In this document: in pieces, positions 17,364-25,850 of the stretch
Layout: the number at the start of each line of letters is the position of its first letter
Numbering within the stretch: position 1 is the first letter of the stretch
Source of the DNA: Bacteroidota bacterium
GTDB taxonomy: Bacteria; Bacteroidota; Bacteroidia; Cytophagales; Cyclobacteriaceae
DNA length: 64,000 nucleotides
Direction of reading: 5' to 3'
NCBI GenBank assembly: GCA_016178785.1
Contig: JACOSO010000031.1
Span: 62,001 to 126,000 of the forward strand
Notes under the pieces: generated by a model
Databases searched by the model: none
Told to the model about the DNA's origin: nothing
The model's input: only the letters and a program-made list of their open reading frames with translations
Translations under genes and position numbers: made by a program

Positions 17364-18145
17364 TTCCGGTTCAATGTGATGATGAGAAGCAAAAGAGAAA
17401 CCGAAGAAAGAATCAACGAAAGGTTCTGACCGAAGTAGGTGCGATATGGCCTCACCTTTAAGGCGGGCACAACAACTATGTCATTCTGGTGCACATAATA
17501 ATAGGGTGACCTGATGATATCTTCATCCAATAAGTTGACATAATGCACTTCTGCCTTTGAACCCACTTGTCTGATGATTTTAATGTTTGCTCGGTCGGCC
17601 AGTTCGTTCAGTCCGCCCACTAATCCTATAGCTTCGGGAAGAGTAACCCTGTTGTTATTAAAAGTAACTGACCCTTCCTTATTCACTTCGCCCAAAAAAG
17701 TAGCCCTGTAATTCAATAACCTCACTTTCACATTCGGAGATTCCAGATAAATGTTTGCCAATCGTTGAAGGGTATCTTGAATCTGAAAAATGGTTAGGCC
17801 CGCCACTGTAACCTTGCCCACTACAGGCACAGGTATTTGGCCTTGTTCATCAACTACATCGCCTGCGAGCAATGCCCCGCCTATGAGGCTCCCCGTGGTT
17901 TGTTGACTCTGTTGCCCCAACACATCAAATTCTTTAGTTGTTAAGCTCTGGTAGCGAACTGAGAGAATGTCGTTGGTCTGCACTTTATAATCGAACTGCT
18001 GGATGTTATATTTCCTCGTAGCAGTGTCTTTGGCCAAGTCCTTTTTTCCCAGGTCGTTCTTTTGAAGGTAAACGAACTTGCGGTTAGGAACACAAGATGA
18101 GAGAACAAGTACCCCAGCAAAAAATAGAAGTAAAGAGCTTCGCAT
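17360..18145 (-). CDS. Wza-like polysaccharide export lipoprotein
   Basis: 261 residues. A lipoprotein signal (LLLFFAGVLVLSSC) places Cys at about residue 18. The polysaccharide export (Poly_export) region begins YNIQQFDYKVQTNDILSVRY, followed by SLBB-like segments (GKVTVAGLTIFQIQDTL; LGEVNKEGSVTF). A hydrophobic C-terminal helix (LSLILSSVSLLLLIITL) is as in Bacteroidota homologues. It should form the outer-membrane channel working with the downstream Wzc-like kinase. It is shorter than enterobacterial Wza (about 380), which is common in this phylum. Confidence 0.9.
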   Translation of the reverse strand: MRSSLLLFFAGVLVLSSCVPNRKFVYLQKNDLGKKDLAKDTATRKYNIQQFDYKVQTNDILSVRYQSLTTKEFDVLGQQSQQTTGSLIGGALLAGDVVDEQGQIPVPVVGKVTVAGLTIFQIQDTLQRLANIYLESPNVKVRLLNYRATFLGEVNKEGSVTFNNNRVTLPEAIGLVGGLNELADRANIKIIRQVGSKAEVHYVNLLDEDIIRSPYYYVHQNDIVVVPALKVRPYRTYFGQNLSLILSSVSLLLLIITLNRK

Positions 18146-18214
18146 GGATCTATAAGAGGTAAGTAATCCCGAAAATTATGAAATATTCGCGTATTAAATC
18201 TATAGTTGAAGCAT

Positions 18215-19354
18215 TTACGCCCAAAAAGACTTAATACAATCAATTACCGACTGAACATTTTTTGCGCTTAACCCGCAATGCAGAGGCAATCGTAACAGCC
18301 TATCACTATATAGGTCAGCATTGGGGTGTTCTCTGCTAGAGTATTTATCCGCATAGTACAGACTTTTATGTAAGCTCAGGTAATGAAAGACAGCGCTGAT
18401 ATTATTTTTTTTCAGATGCGCAATGAGATTGGTTCTTTCGTCCAGGCTTTTCAACACTAAGTAAAAGATGTGAAAGTTGTTAGTGGAATAATGCTGTACT
18501 CTGGGTAAAAGAAGGAGAGCCTTACGCTCCAACTGCTCAAGCCCCGCATAATAGGCATTCCAGATTTCTCCACGCTTGCGTTGAATCGTTTCCAGGTTTT
18601 CCAGTTGTGCCCACAAAAAGGCCGCTGTCAACTCGCTCGGCAAAAAAGAGCTGCCTACATCCACCCAACCGTACTTGTCCACTTCTCCACGGTAAAAAGA
18701 AGCGCGGTTAGTTCCTTTCTCCCAGATGATCTCAGCACGCTGTTTAAAGCGATTGTCGTTGATCACCAACAGGCCACCCTCACCCGAAATAATATTCTTT
18801 GTTTCATGAAATGAAAATGCAGCCAAGTGTCCGATGCCGCCAAGTGGTTTGCCTTTATAATAGCCATCAATGGCTTGAGCAGCATCTTCCACTACAAAAA
18901 GATTGTACTTTGTTGCTAATGCCATGATCCTATCCATATCACAAGCCAAACCAGCGTAATGCACGGGCACGATTACTTTTGTTTTATCGGTGATGAGCTT
19001 TTCGATCTGATCTTCATCCATACTCGGATGGTCCGTCTTGCTATCGACAAAAACAATTTTTGCTCCACGTAAGACAAACGCATTGGCCGTTGACACAAAC
19101 GTATACGAGGGCATGATCACTTCATCACCTGGCTGAACATCGAATAGTAAGGCAGCCATCTCGAGCGCATCAGTGCAGGAGGATGTGAGCAGGCATTTTT
19201 TGAATTGATATTGTTGCTCAAAAAATTGCTGACATCTTTTAGTGAATGGACCGTTGCCAGAAATATGACCAAGCTCAACAGCCTGTCGAATGTACTCTAA
19301 CTCCTTGCCTGTCAGATAGGGCTGGTTGAAATCGATAAATTTATTTGCGGTCAT
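18215..19354 (-). CDS. WecE/RffA-like sugar aminotransferase (DegT family)
   Basis: 379 residues from the ATG at 19354; a frame start at 19414 is rejected because a TATATTTG -7 box lies inside that extension. The protein opens FIDFNQPYLTGKELEYI and GHISGNGPFTKRC, the pattern of dTDP-4-keto-6-deoxy-hexose transaminases, with VVEDAAQAIDGYYKG and the PLP lysine in FSFHETKNIISGEGG. It would make a 4-amino-4,6-dideoxy sugar. No rmlA/rmlB is in the window to supply a dTDP-4-keto sugar, so the substrate comes from elsewhere or is another nucleotide sugar. It is the first gene of the long minus-strand cluster. Confidence 0.87.
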   Translation of the reverse strand: MTANKFIDFNQPYLTGKELEYIRQAVELGHISGNGPFTKRCQQFFEQQYQFKKCLLTSSCTDALEMAALLFDVQPGDEVIMPSYTFVSTANAFVLRGAKIVFVDSKTDHPSMDEDQIEKLITDKTKVIVPVHYAGLACDMDRIMALATKYNLFVVEDAAQAIDGYYKGKPLGGIGHLAAFSFHETKNIISGEGGLLVINDNRFKQRAEIIWEKGTNRASFYRGEVDKYGWVDVGSSFLPSELTAAFLWAQLENLETIQRKRGEIWNAYYAGLEQLERKALLLLPRVQHYSTNNFHIFYLVLKSLDERTNLIAHLKKNNISAVFHYLSLHKSLYYADKYSSREHPNADLYSDRLLRLPLHCGLSAKNVQSVIDCIKSFWA

Positions 19355-19374
19355 TGATTCTTTTCGTACGAATG

Positions 19375-19382
19375 CAAATATA
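19375..19382 (-). promoter_or_regulatory. Bacteroidota-type -7 box ahead of the polysaccharide cluster
   Basis: TATATTTG on the minus strand, an exact match to TAnnTTTG, 20 bases before the ATG at 19354. No clear TTTG is seen at the -33 position. It is the best promoter candidate for the whole export and sugar cluster. Confidence 0.4.
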
Positions 19383-19464
19383 ATTTGATAAATGGTTTTA
19401 TGGCATAGCAACATGCCGGACTCTAGTTGAAGAGATAGATTGTGCTAAAAGTTGGAGATTAGAC

Positions 19465-21066
19465 TTAGTTCATCTTAAGTATCTTCTGACTTGAGGAGTT
19501 TGCACCTGCGTCTATTCTTAAAAAGAACAGCCCTGCTGAAAAATGTGATAAGTCAATCTCGTATGGGTTGTCTTCCCATGTAACGGACTTATTTATTTCA
19601 AATACCTTCTGTCCTGCACTGTTATACAAAGTTGCTTTGACCTCGTGTGCATTCGGATTCTTGAATATGATCTTCAGTAGATTGGTCGTTGGGTTGGGAT
19701 AAATTTCAAACTCATCCTCAAAATCAGTCAGTGTCCTTGCCGATTCAAAATTTGGAATACCATAACCAAAAAAATTATCGGGCTTGTTCGCCTGTGATGC
19801 AGAGTTGATCAAGCGACTATAAATTTCGTCAGCCGAAGCATTGGGCAAGGCTTGTCGTAAACCTGCGGCAAGGCACGCCACTAAAGGACTTGAAAAAGAA
19901 GTGCCGTTTCCGTGTCTGATATATCCGTCAATATCTATCAAGACCGTATTATATGCCATAGCACAAACATCTGGTTTGACTCTTCCATCAGATGCAGGGC
20001 CGATCGAACTAAATGATGCTAGTTTACCAAGATCATCTATTCCTCCGCAAGAGATCACTCCAGCCGCATCTGACGGGGTGATAATATATTTCCATGGCTT
20101 GTTCCCTTCATTACCGGCACTGTTTACAACCACGATGCCTCGCTCAAATACTTTGCGAGCAGCACGAGCAACGACAGAAGTCTTTCCGTCCATGTCTTTG
20201 TAGGTGTAATCCATGGACAGATCATCAAATTGATAATAACCGAGCGAAGAATTAATTACATCCACTCCTGCACTGTCAGCTTTTTCTGCCGCAAACAACC
20301 AGTTATATTCCTCTACCCGATATTCAGTAAAAACATCTTCGGTTTGATATAGAAAAAAATTTGCCTTGTATGCTCCACCAAGGTACTTATTAGGAACATT
20401 TCCAGCCATGATAGACAGAACCCAGGTTCCGTGCGGGTACCCCGCATACACGTTGGAAGAGTTTTGCACAAAATTAAATGCAGCCTTAATCCTCCCCTCC
20501 TGATACAGGGCTTTAAAAGCGGAGAGTGTATCTACACTATTAAAGCCAGCATCAAACACGGCAATATCTATTCCCTCGCCATGAAACCCATCCGTATGCA
20601 TTTTGTCCAAGCCAATCATCTGTAACTGGGCCTGATTCTGAAGGGATGTGGTTGCACTAAGCCTTTCAAATTTCTGATTTGCTTTCGCCCTTCCTCCAGT
20701 TAGCCTTGCGCCCCAGGCAACTAATTCAACTTTCGTTACAAAGGGCAGCGCCCGGATGGAAGAAACTATCGAGGCCTCAGTCTGCACCAGCAATCCATTA
20801 AACCATTTCGAAGTGAAATAACATTCAGCACCTAAAGCTTTTACTTGCTGAACGTAGTCTTGATTTACAGGTAAATCTTCTTCGCTCATCGTAAAATTTT
20901 CGCGAGTTCTTCGATCAATACTCTTCTGAGAAAGAAATTGCAATGGGCTTGCTACTGTGTAATTGGAATTTGCCTTGTCTTTGAATGAAACAAAATAGCG
21001 ATTCGTTTGCGCAAAAACAGAAACAGGAAGGATCAACCATATAAAAGCAACTCTATTCACGGCCAT
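19465..21066 (-). CDS. Secreted subtilase (S8 family) with T9SS type A sorting domain
   Basis: 533 residues. Signal peptide FIWLILPVSVFAQ, an inhibitor-like propeptide (about 20-130, including SQKSIDRRTRENF), then the catalytic triad: Asp near 172 (DIAVFDAGFN), His near 213 (YPHGTWVLSIMAGN), Ser near 391 (GNGTSFSSPLVA). From about 450 the sequence EFEIYPNPTTNLLKI and later LFFLRI is a Por secretion system C-terminal sorting domain. The enzyme should be exported by Sec, moved across the outer membrane by the type IX system and released or surface-attached. Its start overlaps the end of a lipoprotein gene by 14 bases. Confidence 0.92.
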   Translation of the reverse strand: MAVNRVAFIWLILPVSVFAQTNRYFVSFKDKANSNYTVASPLQFLSQKSIDRRTRENFTMSEEDLPVNQDYVQQVKALGAECYFTSKWFNGLLVQTEASIVSSIRALPFVTKVELVAWGARLTGGRAKANQKFERLSATTSLQNQAQLQMIGLDKMHTDGFHGEGIDIAVFDAGFNSVDTLSAFKALYQEGRIKAAFNFVQNSSNVYAGYPHGTWVLSIMAGNVPNKYLGGAYKANFFLYQTEDVFTEYRVEEYNWLFAAEKADSAGVDVINSSLGYYQFDDLSMDYTYKDMDGKTSVVARAARKVFERGIVVVNSAGNEGNKPWKYIITPSDAAGVISCGGIDDLGKLASFSSIGPASDGRVKPDVCAMAYNTVLIDIDGYIRHGNGTSFSSPLVACLAAGLRQALPNASADEIYSRLINSASQANKPDNFFGYGIPNFESARTLTDFEDEFEIYPNPTTNLLKIIFKNPNAHEVKATLYNSAGQKVFEINKSVTWEDNPYEIDLSHFSAGLFFLRIDAGANSSSQKILKMN

Positions 21067-21763
21067 AACTTTTCAACATTTGCGTATAAATGATACCTGT
21101 CTTTACCTTTTGCTGACCATAACATGGATTCTGAAAATAAGTCAACTGTGTTGTCTCCTTATAAATCAACCCGATCGAAACGGCATATACTTCAACGCGC
21201 TTATCCTGATAAACAAAGAAATCCTGGTTATCGCTCTGCTCCACGGTTAATGTTGTTGAGTATTTTTTTTCATTACTCAATTGATATGATTGCCCATAAT
21301 TTTTTAAAACATAATCCTCTTTCGCAAGATTGTTATATTGATTACCATTCCATTTCGAATTATTCACAAACGGGAAAAATAATTTAACGTAGGAAGTATT
21401 TCCTTCGTTTACAATCACCTGATTAGTGGTAGCCCTTGCCGACCAAGTATCGAATTCCGACCAAACTTGAGTCGAATCAGGTCGAGTGTACCGATGCATA
21501 AAATAAGCGTAGCCTCCCTCCGCATTTTTCGATGAATCGTAAATCAAAACCTTCAGTTCGTACCTTTCGGGTGGAAGGTCAGTGTCATTGCAAGACAAAT
21601 GCAGAATGTTCGTTTCACTCACTTGATAGATTTGATAGTTGCCAACACGAAGCGGAAAATACAATTGACCAGGAATCCGCATTGTATCAGAATAGGAGCA
21701 TCCATCCAACATAATCCCTATCGCGAAAAAAATGCTGCACTTCAGACCCTTTAACATCTCCAT
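21053..21763 (-). CDS. Putative lipoprotein, uncharacterised
   Basis: About 236 residues. I start at ATG 21763 (or 21757, two codons in) because LKGLKCSIFFAIGIMLDGCSYSD is a lipoprotein signal with LDGC as lipobox; the longer frame reaching 21862 would overlap the divergent gene. The body is beta-rich with many Tyr and Asn (for example YFPLRVGNYQIYQV at the start) and has two further Cys (HLSCNDTD, QNPCYGQQ). No family is recognised. The end overlaps the subtilase start by 14 bases, so the pair is likely co-translated and may work together at the cell envelope. Confidence 0.72.
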   Translation of the reverse strand: MEMLKGLKCSIFFAIGIMLDGCSYSDTMRIPGQLYFPLRVGNYQIYQVSETNILHLSCNDTDLPPERYELKVLIYDSSKNAEGGYAYFMHRYTRPDSTQVWSEFDTWSARATTNQVIVNEGNTSYVKLFFPFVNNSKWNGNQYNNLAKEDYVLKNYGQSYQLSNEKKYSTTLTVEQSDNQDFFVYQDKRVEVYAVSIGLIYKETTQLTYFQNPCYGQQKVKTGIIYTQMLKSYGRE

Positions 21764-21833
21764 CGAATTAAAGCAATCGAAATTTTTTTTTTCATCAACC
21801 TCAAAGTTATTTTTTTCTTTCCAATATTTGGGC

Positions 21834-22385
21834 ATGTTGAGAACGAAAGTAAAAGTGAGCAAAGTTACTAACCTGAGTGAGGCCCGTTACTGTGCGGGTA
21901 TGGGTGTGGATTTTTTATCATTCCCCGCTTCAAGCGTTGATCCAAAAACTTACAAAGAGATAACCGGCTGGGTGGCAGGTCCTCTGTTTGGGATAGAAAT
22001 TGATGCTAATCCATCTGAGCTATACACGGTCGACTTCTTTGAAGTGCCTTTTGAGTCGATTGATAGAATCCCTGAAGGAAAAAAAGCATTTGTCCATCTT
22101 TCCGTGAATGAATGGTTTGAAAAAAAATCAAAGTTAATTGAGAACAAAGAAAAAATCATAGCAATAGAGTTGAAAATCCATTCTATTGACGATGCTAAAA
22201 AGATAGTCGAGGAAGCCTCGAGCAAGTTTGATGTCTTTTTAAAATACCATCATTCCTTCGACATCGACACAATTTTAAAATTACAGATAACAGGAATTTG
22301 TCTTGAAGGCAACGCTGAGACTAAGCCGGGGTTGAAAGAATATCCGTTGTCGGAAATTTTGGAGCAACTTGAGATGAGGGATTAA
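21834..22385 (+). CDS. TrpF-like (phosphoribosylanthranilate isomerase fold) protein lacking the catalytic Cys
   Basis: 183 residues from ATG 21834; the frame is open to 21732 but the start MLRTKVKVSKVTNLSEA matches TrpF. Normal TrpF has K(I/V)CGxT at this spot; here it is KVSKVT, so the general-base Cys is Ser. The C-terminal GICLEGNAETKPGLKEY resembles the SSGVE..PGxKD phosphate loop, but the GGTG and LAGG segments in between cannot be found, and the protein is about 20 residues short. No other tryptophan gene is nearby. A role outside tryptophan synthesis is likely; function unknown. Confidence 0.68.
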   Translation: MLRTKVKVSKVTNLSEARYCAGMGVDFLSFPASSVDPKTYKEITGWVAGPLFGIEIDANPSELYTVDFFEVPFESIDRIPEGKKAFVHLSVNEWFEKKSKLIENKEKIIAIELKIHSIDDAKKIVEEASSKFDVFLKYHHSFDIDTILKLQITGICLEGNAETKPGLKEYPLSEILEQLEMRD

Positions 22386-22457
22386 GGCATAAAGGCACTT
22401 GGGATTGGGCACCGGGAATTACTCTTAAACCTAATGCCTCAATGCCTAATGCCTTTA
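22384..22457. terminator. Imperfect inverted repeat between convergent genes
   Basis: The gap between the TrpF-like gene and the glycosyltransferase gene holds AAGGCATAAAGGCA on the left and TGCCTAATGCCTTTA on the right, able to pair with small bulges. The word AGGCATTAGG recurs near 34630. It may end transcription in both directions. Confidence 0.5.
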
Positions 22458-23444
22458 TTTCGTGACTTTCTCCATCGCCCGTGCCACCGCCTCTGCTGTA
22501 ACATCAGGAAACGAAATATCTAATGGCTTTCCCTCCTCCAACCACCGATTTATTTTTTTGAGCGATTTCTTTTTTACTTTCTTCAGCACTTGCACGCCCA
22601 TTTTTTTAAGAGCTGCTGCATTGCACTTTTGCTCGTACTGACTTTTCATCGGCACAACCAAAAGTTTTTTGTTAAGATGCAGCACTTCAGCAGGGGTTTC
22701 AAAGCCTGCTCCACATAAAACACCTGCACTTGAAACTACGCTTTCTATAAAGTCAGCACCGCTCACAGGATACACTGAAATTCGCCCAACATGATAAGGC
22801 GTTTTGGTATGCTTTGAGAAAATATGCCAGCGTACTTTGGTTGCCTTCAAGAAAAGCTGAACTAATTTCTTGTCATCATAAGCGGGAAGATAAACCGTAT
22901 AATGACCTTTGTCGCTCGCTTTCGCTTCACGAATAGATGCACGAATTACGGGCGTGAAAATATTCTTATCGTATTCTTCAAAATGAAAGCCAACGTATTT
23001 CTTTACAGGAGCATAATTGTGCAAAATCCACTCGCCAAATGGGTCAATGAATTTTGGTTTAGGGGCTTTCTTCGACAGCAAGGCCGATTGGTGACTAAGC
23101 GAAATAATCTTCACTTCTTTCTTCTTTGCTGCCCATGAAGAGATCGGCTCAAAATCGTTGATTACCAAATCATATTTTTCTATTGGAAAGGATTTGATTT
23201 CCTTCATCACATCCTTTGAGCTATTCTGTTGAAAGGTTTTTAAAAAATTGATCCCCCCACTCTTGCCAAAGTAAAAACTTAGCCCTTTCGATTTATATTT
23301 TACCGGATAAGGAAGCTTCACCTCGGCCTGCGCTCCGCTCACAAACAAATCGAGATCACCATATTTTTTTAATTCGGGAATGATATCAACAGCACGGCTC
23401 AGGTGACCATTACCCGTGCCCTGGATTGCATAAAGGATATTCAT
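22455..23444 (-). CDS. Glycosyltransferase, MurG/GT28-like
   Basis: 329 residues. It begins MNILYAIQGTGNGHLSRAVD, the GxGNGHxxR loop of GT28-like and related glycosyltransferases, and has GVLCGAGFETPAEVLHLNKK near residue 240, the donor-binding GGxxTxxE-like region. The four-base ATGA overlap with the LpxH-like gene upstream suggests a joint envelope role, perhaps in lipid or glycolipid assembly. Donor and acceptor are unknown. The family is secure; the specific reaction is not. Confidence 0.78.
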   Translation of the reverse strand: MNILYAIQGTGNGHLSRAVDIIPELKKYGDLDLFVSGAQAEVKLPYPVKYKSKGLSFYFGKSGGINFLKTFQQNSSKDVMKEIKSFPIEKYDLVINDFEPISSWAAKKKEVKIISLSHQSALLSKKAPKPKFIDPFGEWILHNYAPVKKYVGFHFEEYDKNIFTPVIRASIREAKASDKGHYTVYLPAYDDKKLVQLFLKATKVRWHIFSKHTKTPYHVGRISVYPVSGADFIESVVSSAGVLCGAGFETPAEVLHLNKKLLVVPMKSQYEQKCNAAALKKMGVQVLKKVKKKSLKKINRWLEEGKPLDISFPDVTAEAVARAMEKVTK

Positions 23445-24295
23445 TTTTTTGCGGGAAGAAATTCGTTGATAAGGTCTTTAAATATCTCATCATTGTCAAG
23501 GTTGCTTTGCTTTTCCTTATCAATTTTGATCGACTGAGCATATGTGTCGTCAGCATAACGGTAAATCTTCCATTCACCTTGATGGTACTCTAAAGAAGTA
23601 AGATTCTCTACCCAATCACCCGAGTTGAGGTAAGTTACTTCGCCCTTTTCTGTGATGATCTTTTTTATTTCCGGATGATGAATATGACCACAGACTACAA
23701 AATCATATCCATTTTCGATGGCGATCTCAGCTGCTGTTTTTTCAAACTCGTTAATGAACTTAACTGCTTGCTTTACGCTGTCTTTTACTTTCTTGGAGAG
23801 CGAGATTTTTCCTTTACCAAAAAACTTTAGAATCCAATTGACAGCCGAGTTGATCAGGATCAATGTATCATACCCGATGGCCCCAAGTTTCGCCAGCCAC
23901 TTCGAATATCTCATAGTCACGTCAAACACATCTCCGTGAAATATCCACGCAGATTTTCCATTTAATGAAATCAATTTTTTATTCGCAATCTGAAATGAGC
24001 CAAGCCTGAACCCGGAAAACTTGCGAAGCATTTCATCATGATTGCCAGTGAGGTACGTTACCTTTGCTCCTTTCGCAATCATGCCCGTAATGTGCTTTAC
24101 TACCAGCATGTGCACCTTGGGCCAATAGCGTTTGCTGAATTGCCACATGTCGATGATATCACCATTGAGGACCAGTCGATTCGGCTTAATTGTCTTTAGG
24201 TAGCGAAGCAATTCTTCGGCATGACAACCATACGTGCCGAGGTGCACATCAGAAATGACCACCAACTCTATTTCGCGTTTTCTTCTTTTGCTCAC
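23441..24295 (-). CDS. UDP-2,3-diacylglucosamine diphosphatase-like metallophosphoesterase
   Basis: 284 residues. Metallophosphoesterase motifs in order: VISDVHLG (Asp, His), LNGDIIDMWQ, YLTGNHDEML (Asn, His), IFHGDVFDV and CGHIHHPEI. This spacing is that of LpxH, which cleaves UDP-2,3-diacylglucosamine to lipid X in lipid A synthesis; the protein is longer than E. coli LpxH (240). It is translationally coupled to a glycosyltransferase gene. Bacteroidota often carry more than one LpxH-like protein, so this could be the true LpxH or a paralogue. Confidence 0.82.
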   Translation of the reverse strand: MSKRRKREIELVVISDVHLGTYGCHAEELLRYLKTIKPNRLVLNGDIIDMWQFSKRYWPKVHMLVVKHITGMIAKGAKVTYLTGNHDEMLRKFSGFRLGSFQIANKKLISLNGKSAWIFHGDVFDVTMRYSKWLAKLGAIGYDTLILINSAVNWILKFFGKGKISLSKKVKDSVKQAVKFINEFEKTAAEIAIENGYDFVVCGHIHHPEIKKIITEKGEVTYLNSGDWVENLTSLEYHQGEWKIYRYADDTYAQSIKIDKEKQSNLDNDEIFKDLINEFLPAKK

Positions 24296-24318
24296 AATTC
24301 GATTGATTACAGATTACG

Positions 24319-24380
24319 AATTGCAGATTACAGATTCAAAGTTGAGATTATTTGTAATCAGCAATCTGTAATTTGCAATT
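24319..24380. repeat. Long inverted repeat in the gap upstream of the LpxH-like gene
   Basis: Arms 24319-24336 and 24363-24380 (18 bases each) match with one mismatch around a 26-base loop. The arms are made of the words GATTACAGATT and AATTGC, related to words at 61545-61575. The gap 24296-24504 holds no supported gene. It may act as a terminator for the Uma2-like gene upstream or be a degenerate repeat element. Confidence 0.7.
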
Positions 24381-24504
24381 ACCAGTGCAAAGATCGTTAA
24401 TGAAAAGTTACTGGAAGTTAAAATGAATGTTAGGGGAATATTACCAGCTTGGGTATCGTGGCTCATGACCTCTAAGGTTCTGCATTGAGAAACTAGTCTT
24501 CGAA

Positions 24505-25098
24505 TCAATCCTCACTAAAGACTTGGGCTAAATCAATAACTAATTCAGGCAATGTTATTGGCGAGAGCATATCCTCACGGACATAAGGCTTCAATTCGCT
24601 GCCGTATTTGCCTCCGGAATTTAAAACATAAACAAGAACTGTTTGTTCTACAGGATGAACGACCCAATATTCCCTCACACCAGATTGCTCATAAACATCA
24701 AATTTTTGCCTGAGATCTTTGCTTGAAGTTTGACGTGACAATATTTCTATAATCCAGTCAGGCGCACCTAAACATCCGCGTTCATCAATTTTGTTTGGAT
24801 CACAAATCACGCAGATGTCTGGCTGCACGACAGTAAAAATATCTTGATCATTTTTCCTGGACTCTGACAGAGGAAAACGAACATCAAATGGCGCTGAAAA
24901 TGCTTTACACCTCTTCCCTTTAAGGTAATTGGCAATTTGACGAGATAATTCAAGTGATACCCTTTGATGAGCTGTATTTGGAGCAGGCGACATTTTAAAA
25001 ATTTTGCCCTGAATCAGTTCAGACATTTCGGTCCACTGCCAAGAGACGTAGTCTGCGTAACTATAAGTTCCGGTCAAATCTGGCTCCTCAACTTTCAT
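24505..25098 (-). CDS. Uma2 family protein (DUF820, PD-(D/E)xK nuclease fold)
   Basis: 197 residues, normal for the family. The fold markers are present: the opening YADYVSWQWTEMSELIQGKI, the acidic AFSAPFDVRFP, then VQPDICVICDP (Asp), APDWIIEILS (Glu) and the following DLRQKFDVYEQSGVREYWVV. These residues match the PD-ExK nuclease pattern of Uma2 proteins. They are common in Bacteroidota and cyanobacteria, often in many copies, and their biological role is unresolved. The neighbour is trmB, 18 bases away, with no clear functional link. Confidence 0.88.
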   Translation of the reverse strand: MKVEEPDLTGTYSYADYVSWQWTEMSELIQGKIFKMSPAPNTAHQRVSLELSRQIANYLKGKRCKAFSAPFDVRFPLSESRKNDQDIFTVVQPDICVICDPNKIDERGCLGAPDWIIEILSRQTSSKDLRQKFDVYEQSGVREYWVVHPVEQTVLVYVLNSGGKYGSELKPYVREDMLSPITLPELVIDLAQVFSED

Positions 25099-25103
25099 CT
25101 TAG

Positions 25104-25111
25104 CAAAGATA
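25104..25111 (-). promoter_or_regulatory. -7 box five bases before the Uma2 gene start
   Basis: TATCTTTG on the minus strand fits TAnnTTTG exactly and ends five bases before the ATG, so a transcript would have almost no leader. Confidence 0.4.
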
Positions 25112-25116
25112 GATAA

Positions 25117-25779
25117 TCACTTTTTATTGAACTTAAACCTTAAATATTTTATCTTCTCTCCCTCAGCCGAAAACATTTCCTCATACCTCGTTTTTATATC
25201 AAAACACTCCGCTTGCAATTCAGATTGATAAAGATCGTGCGTGGATTTTAAATCAAGAATATCAGTACGTAAACTCAATTCTTCAAGCGTATAATCAAAC
25301 AAAGCCGTGTTATCTGTCTTGAAACGAAACCAACCATCGCGCTTCAAAATCTTTTTAAACATCTCCATGAATCGCGGACTGGTGAGTCTTCGTTTGATGT
25401 CGCGTTTGCGTGGGCGAGGATCGGGAAAGGTTAACCAGATTTCATCTGCTTCATTTTCTTCGAAGAAGCTTTCGATGTTTAAAATTTGTGTACGTAAGAA
25501 TGCCACATTTTTCAATCCTTCTTCAAAAGCCCAAGTGCTCCCCTTCCACAGGCGATCTCCCTTCAAATCGACACCTACAAAACTCTGGTTAGGAAATTTC
25601 CTTGCCAAACCAACTGAATATTCACCTCGGCCGCACGCCAACTCAACAGTAAGTGGATTCGCATTCTTAAAATACAACTCTTTCCAATGACCTTTGATCT
25701 TCAGATAAATCTCTTTGCCCGGCTCAATCACGTTATCACGACCTGCGTTGATTTCAAAACGTTTTAATTTACTCTTCAT
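25117..25779 (-). CDS. trmB: tRNA (guanine-N7-)-methyltransferase
   Basis: 220 residues. SAM-binding LTVELACGRGEYSVGLA, then FVGVDLKGDRLWKG, the TrmB signature IWLTFPDPRPRKRDIKRRL, and late FKTDNTALFDYTLE and TRYEEMF. It methylates G46 of tRNA in the cytoplasm. The IWLTFPDPRP motif is diagnostic. The upstream gap to folC holds word-like repeats rather than a gene. Confidence 0.96.
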   Translation of the reverse strand: MKSKLKRFEINAGRDNVIEPGKEIYLKIKGHWKELYFKNANPLTVELACGRGEYSVGLARKFPNQSFVGVDLKGDRLWKGSTWAFEEGLKNVAFLRTQILNIESFFEENEADEIWLTFPDPRPRKRDIKRRLTSPRFMEMFKKILKRDGWFRFKTDNTALFDYTLEELSLRTDILDLKSTHDLYQSELQAECFDIKTRYEEMFSAEGEKIKYLRFKFNKK

Positions 25780-25788
25780 GGGAGGAAC

Positions 25789-25808
25789 TCAAAGTTCAAG
25801 ATTCAAAA
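25789..25808. repeat. 20-base sequence repeated in inverse orientation at 30561-30580
   Basis: TCAAAGTTCAAGATTCAAAA occurs here in the trmB-folC gap and, reverse-complemented, in the gap before the thiolase gene. The flanks are made of similar words (ATTCAAAG, GATTCGAA), so this looks like part of a family of intergenic repeats. Confidence 0.75.
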
Positions 25809-25850
25809 ATTCAAAGTATAAAGTTTAAGATTCGAATACAGACAGCATTT

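Noticed and set aside
24314-24508. 64-residue frame in the gap between LpxH-like and Uma2 genes
   Set aside because: It runs through the inverted repeat and lacks any recognisable domain or start signal.
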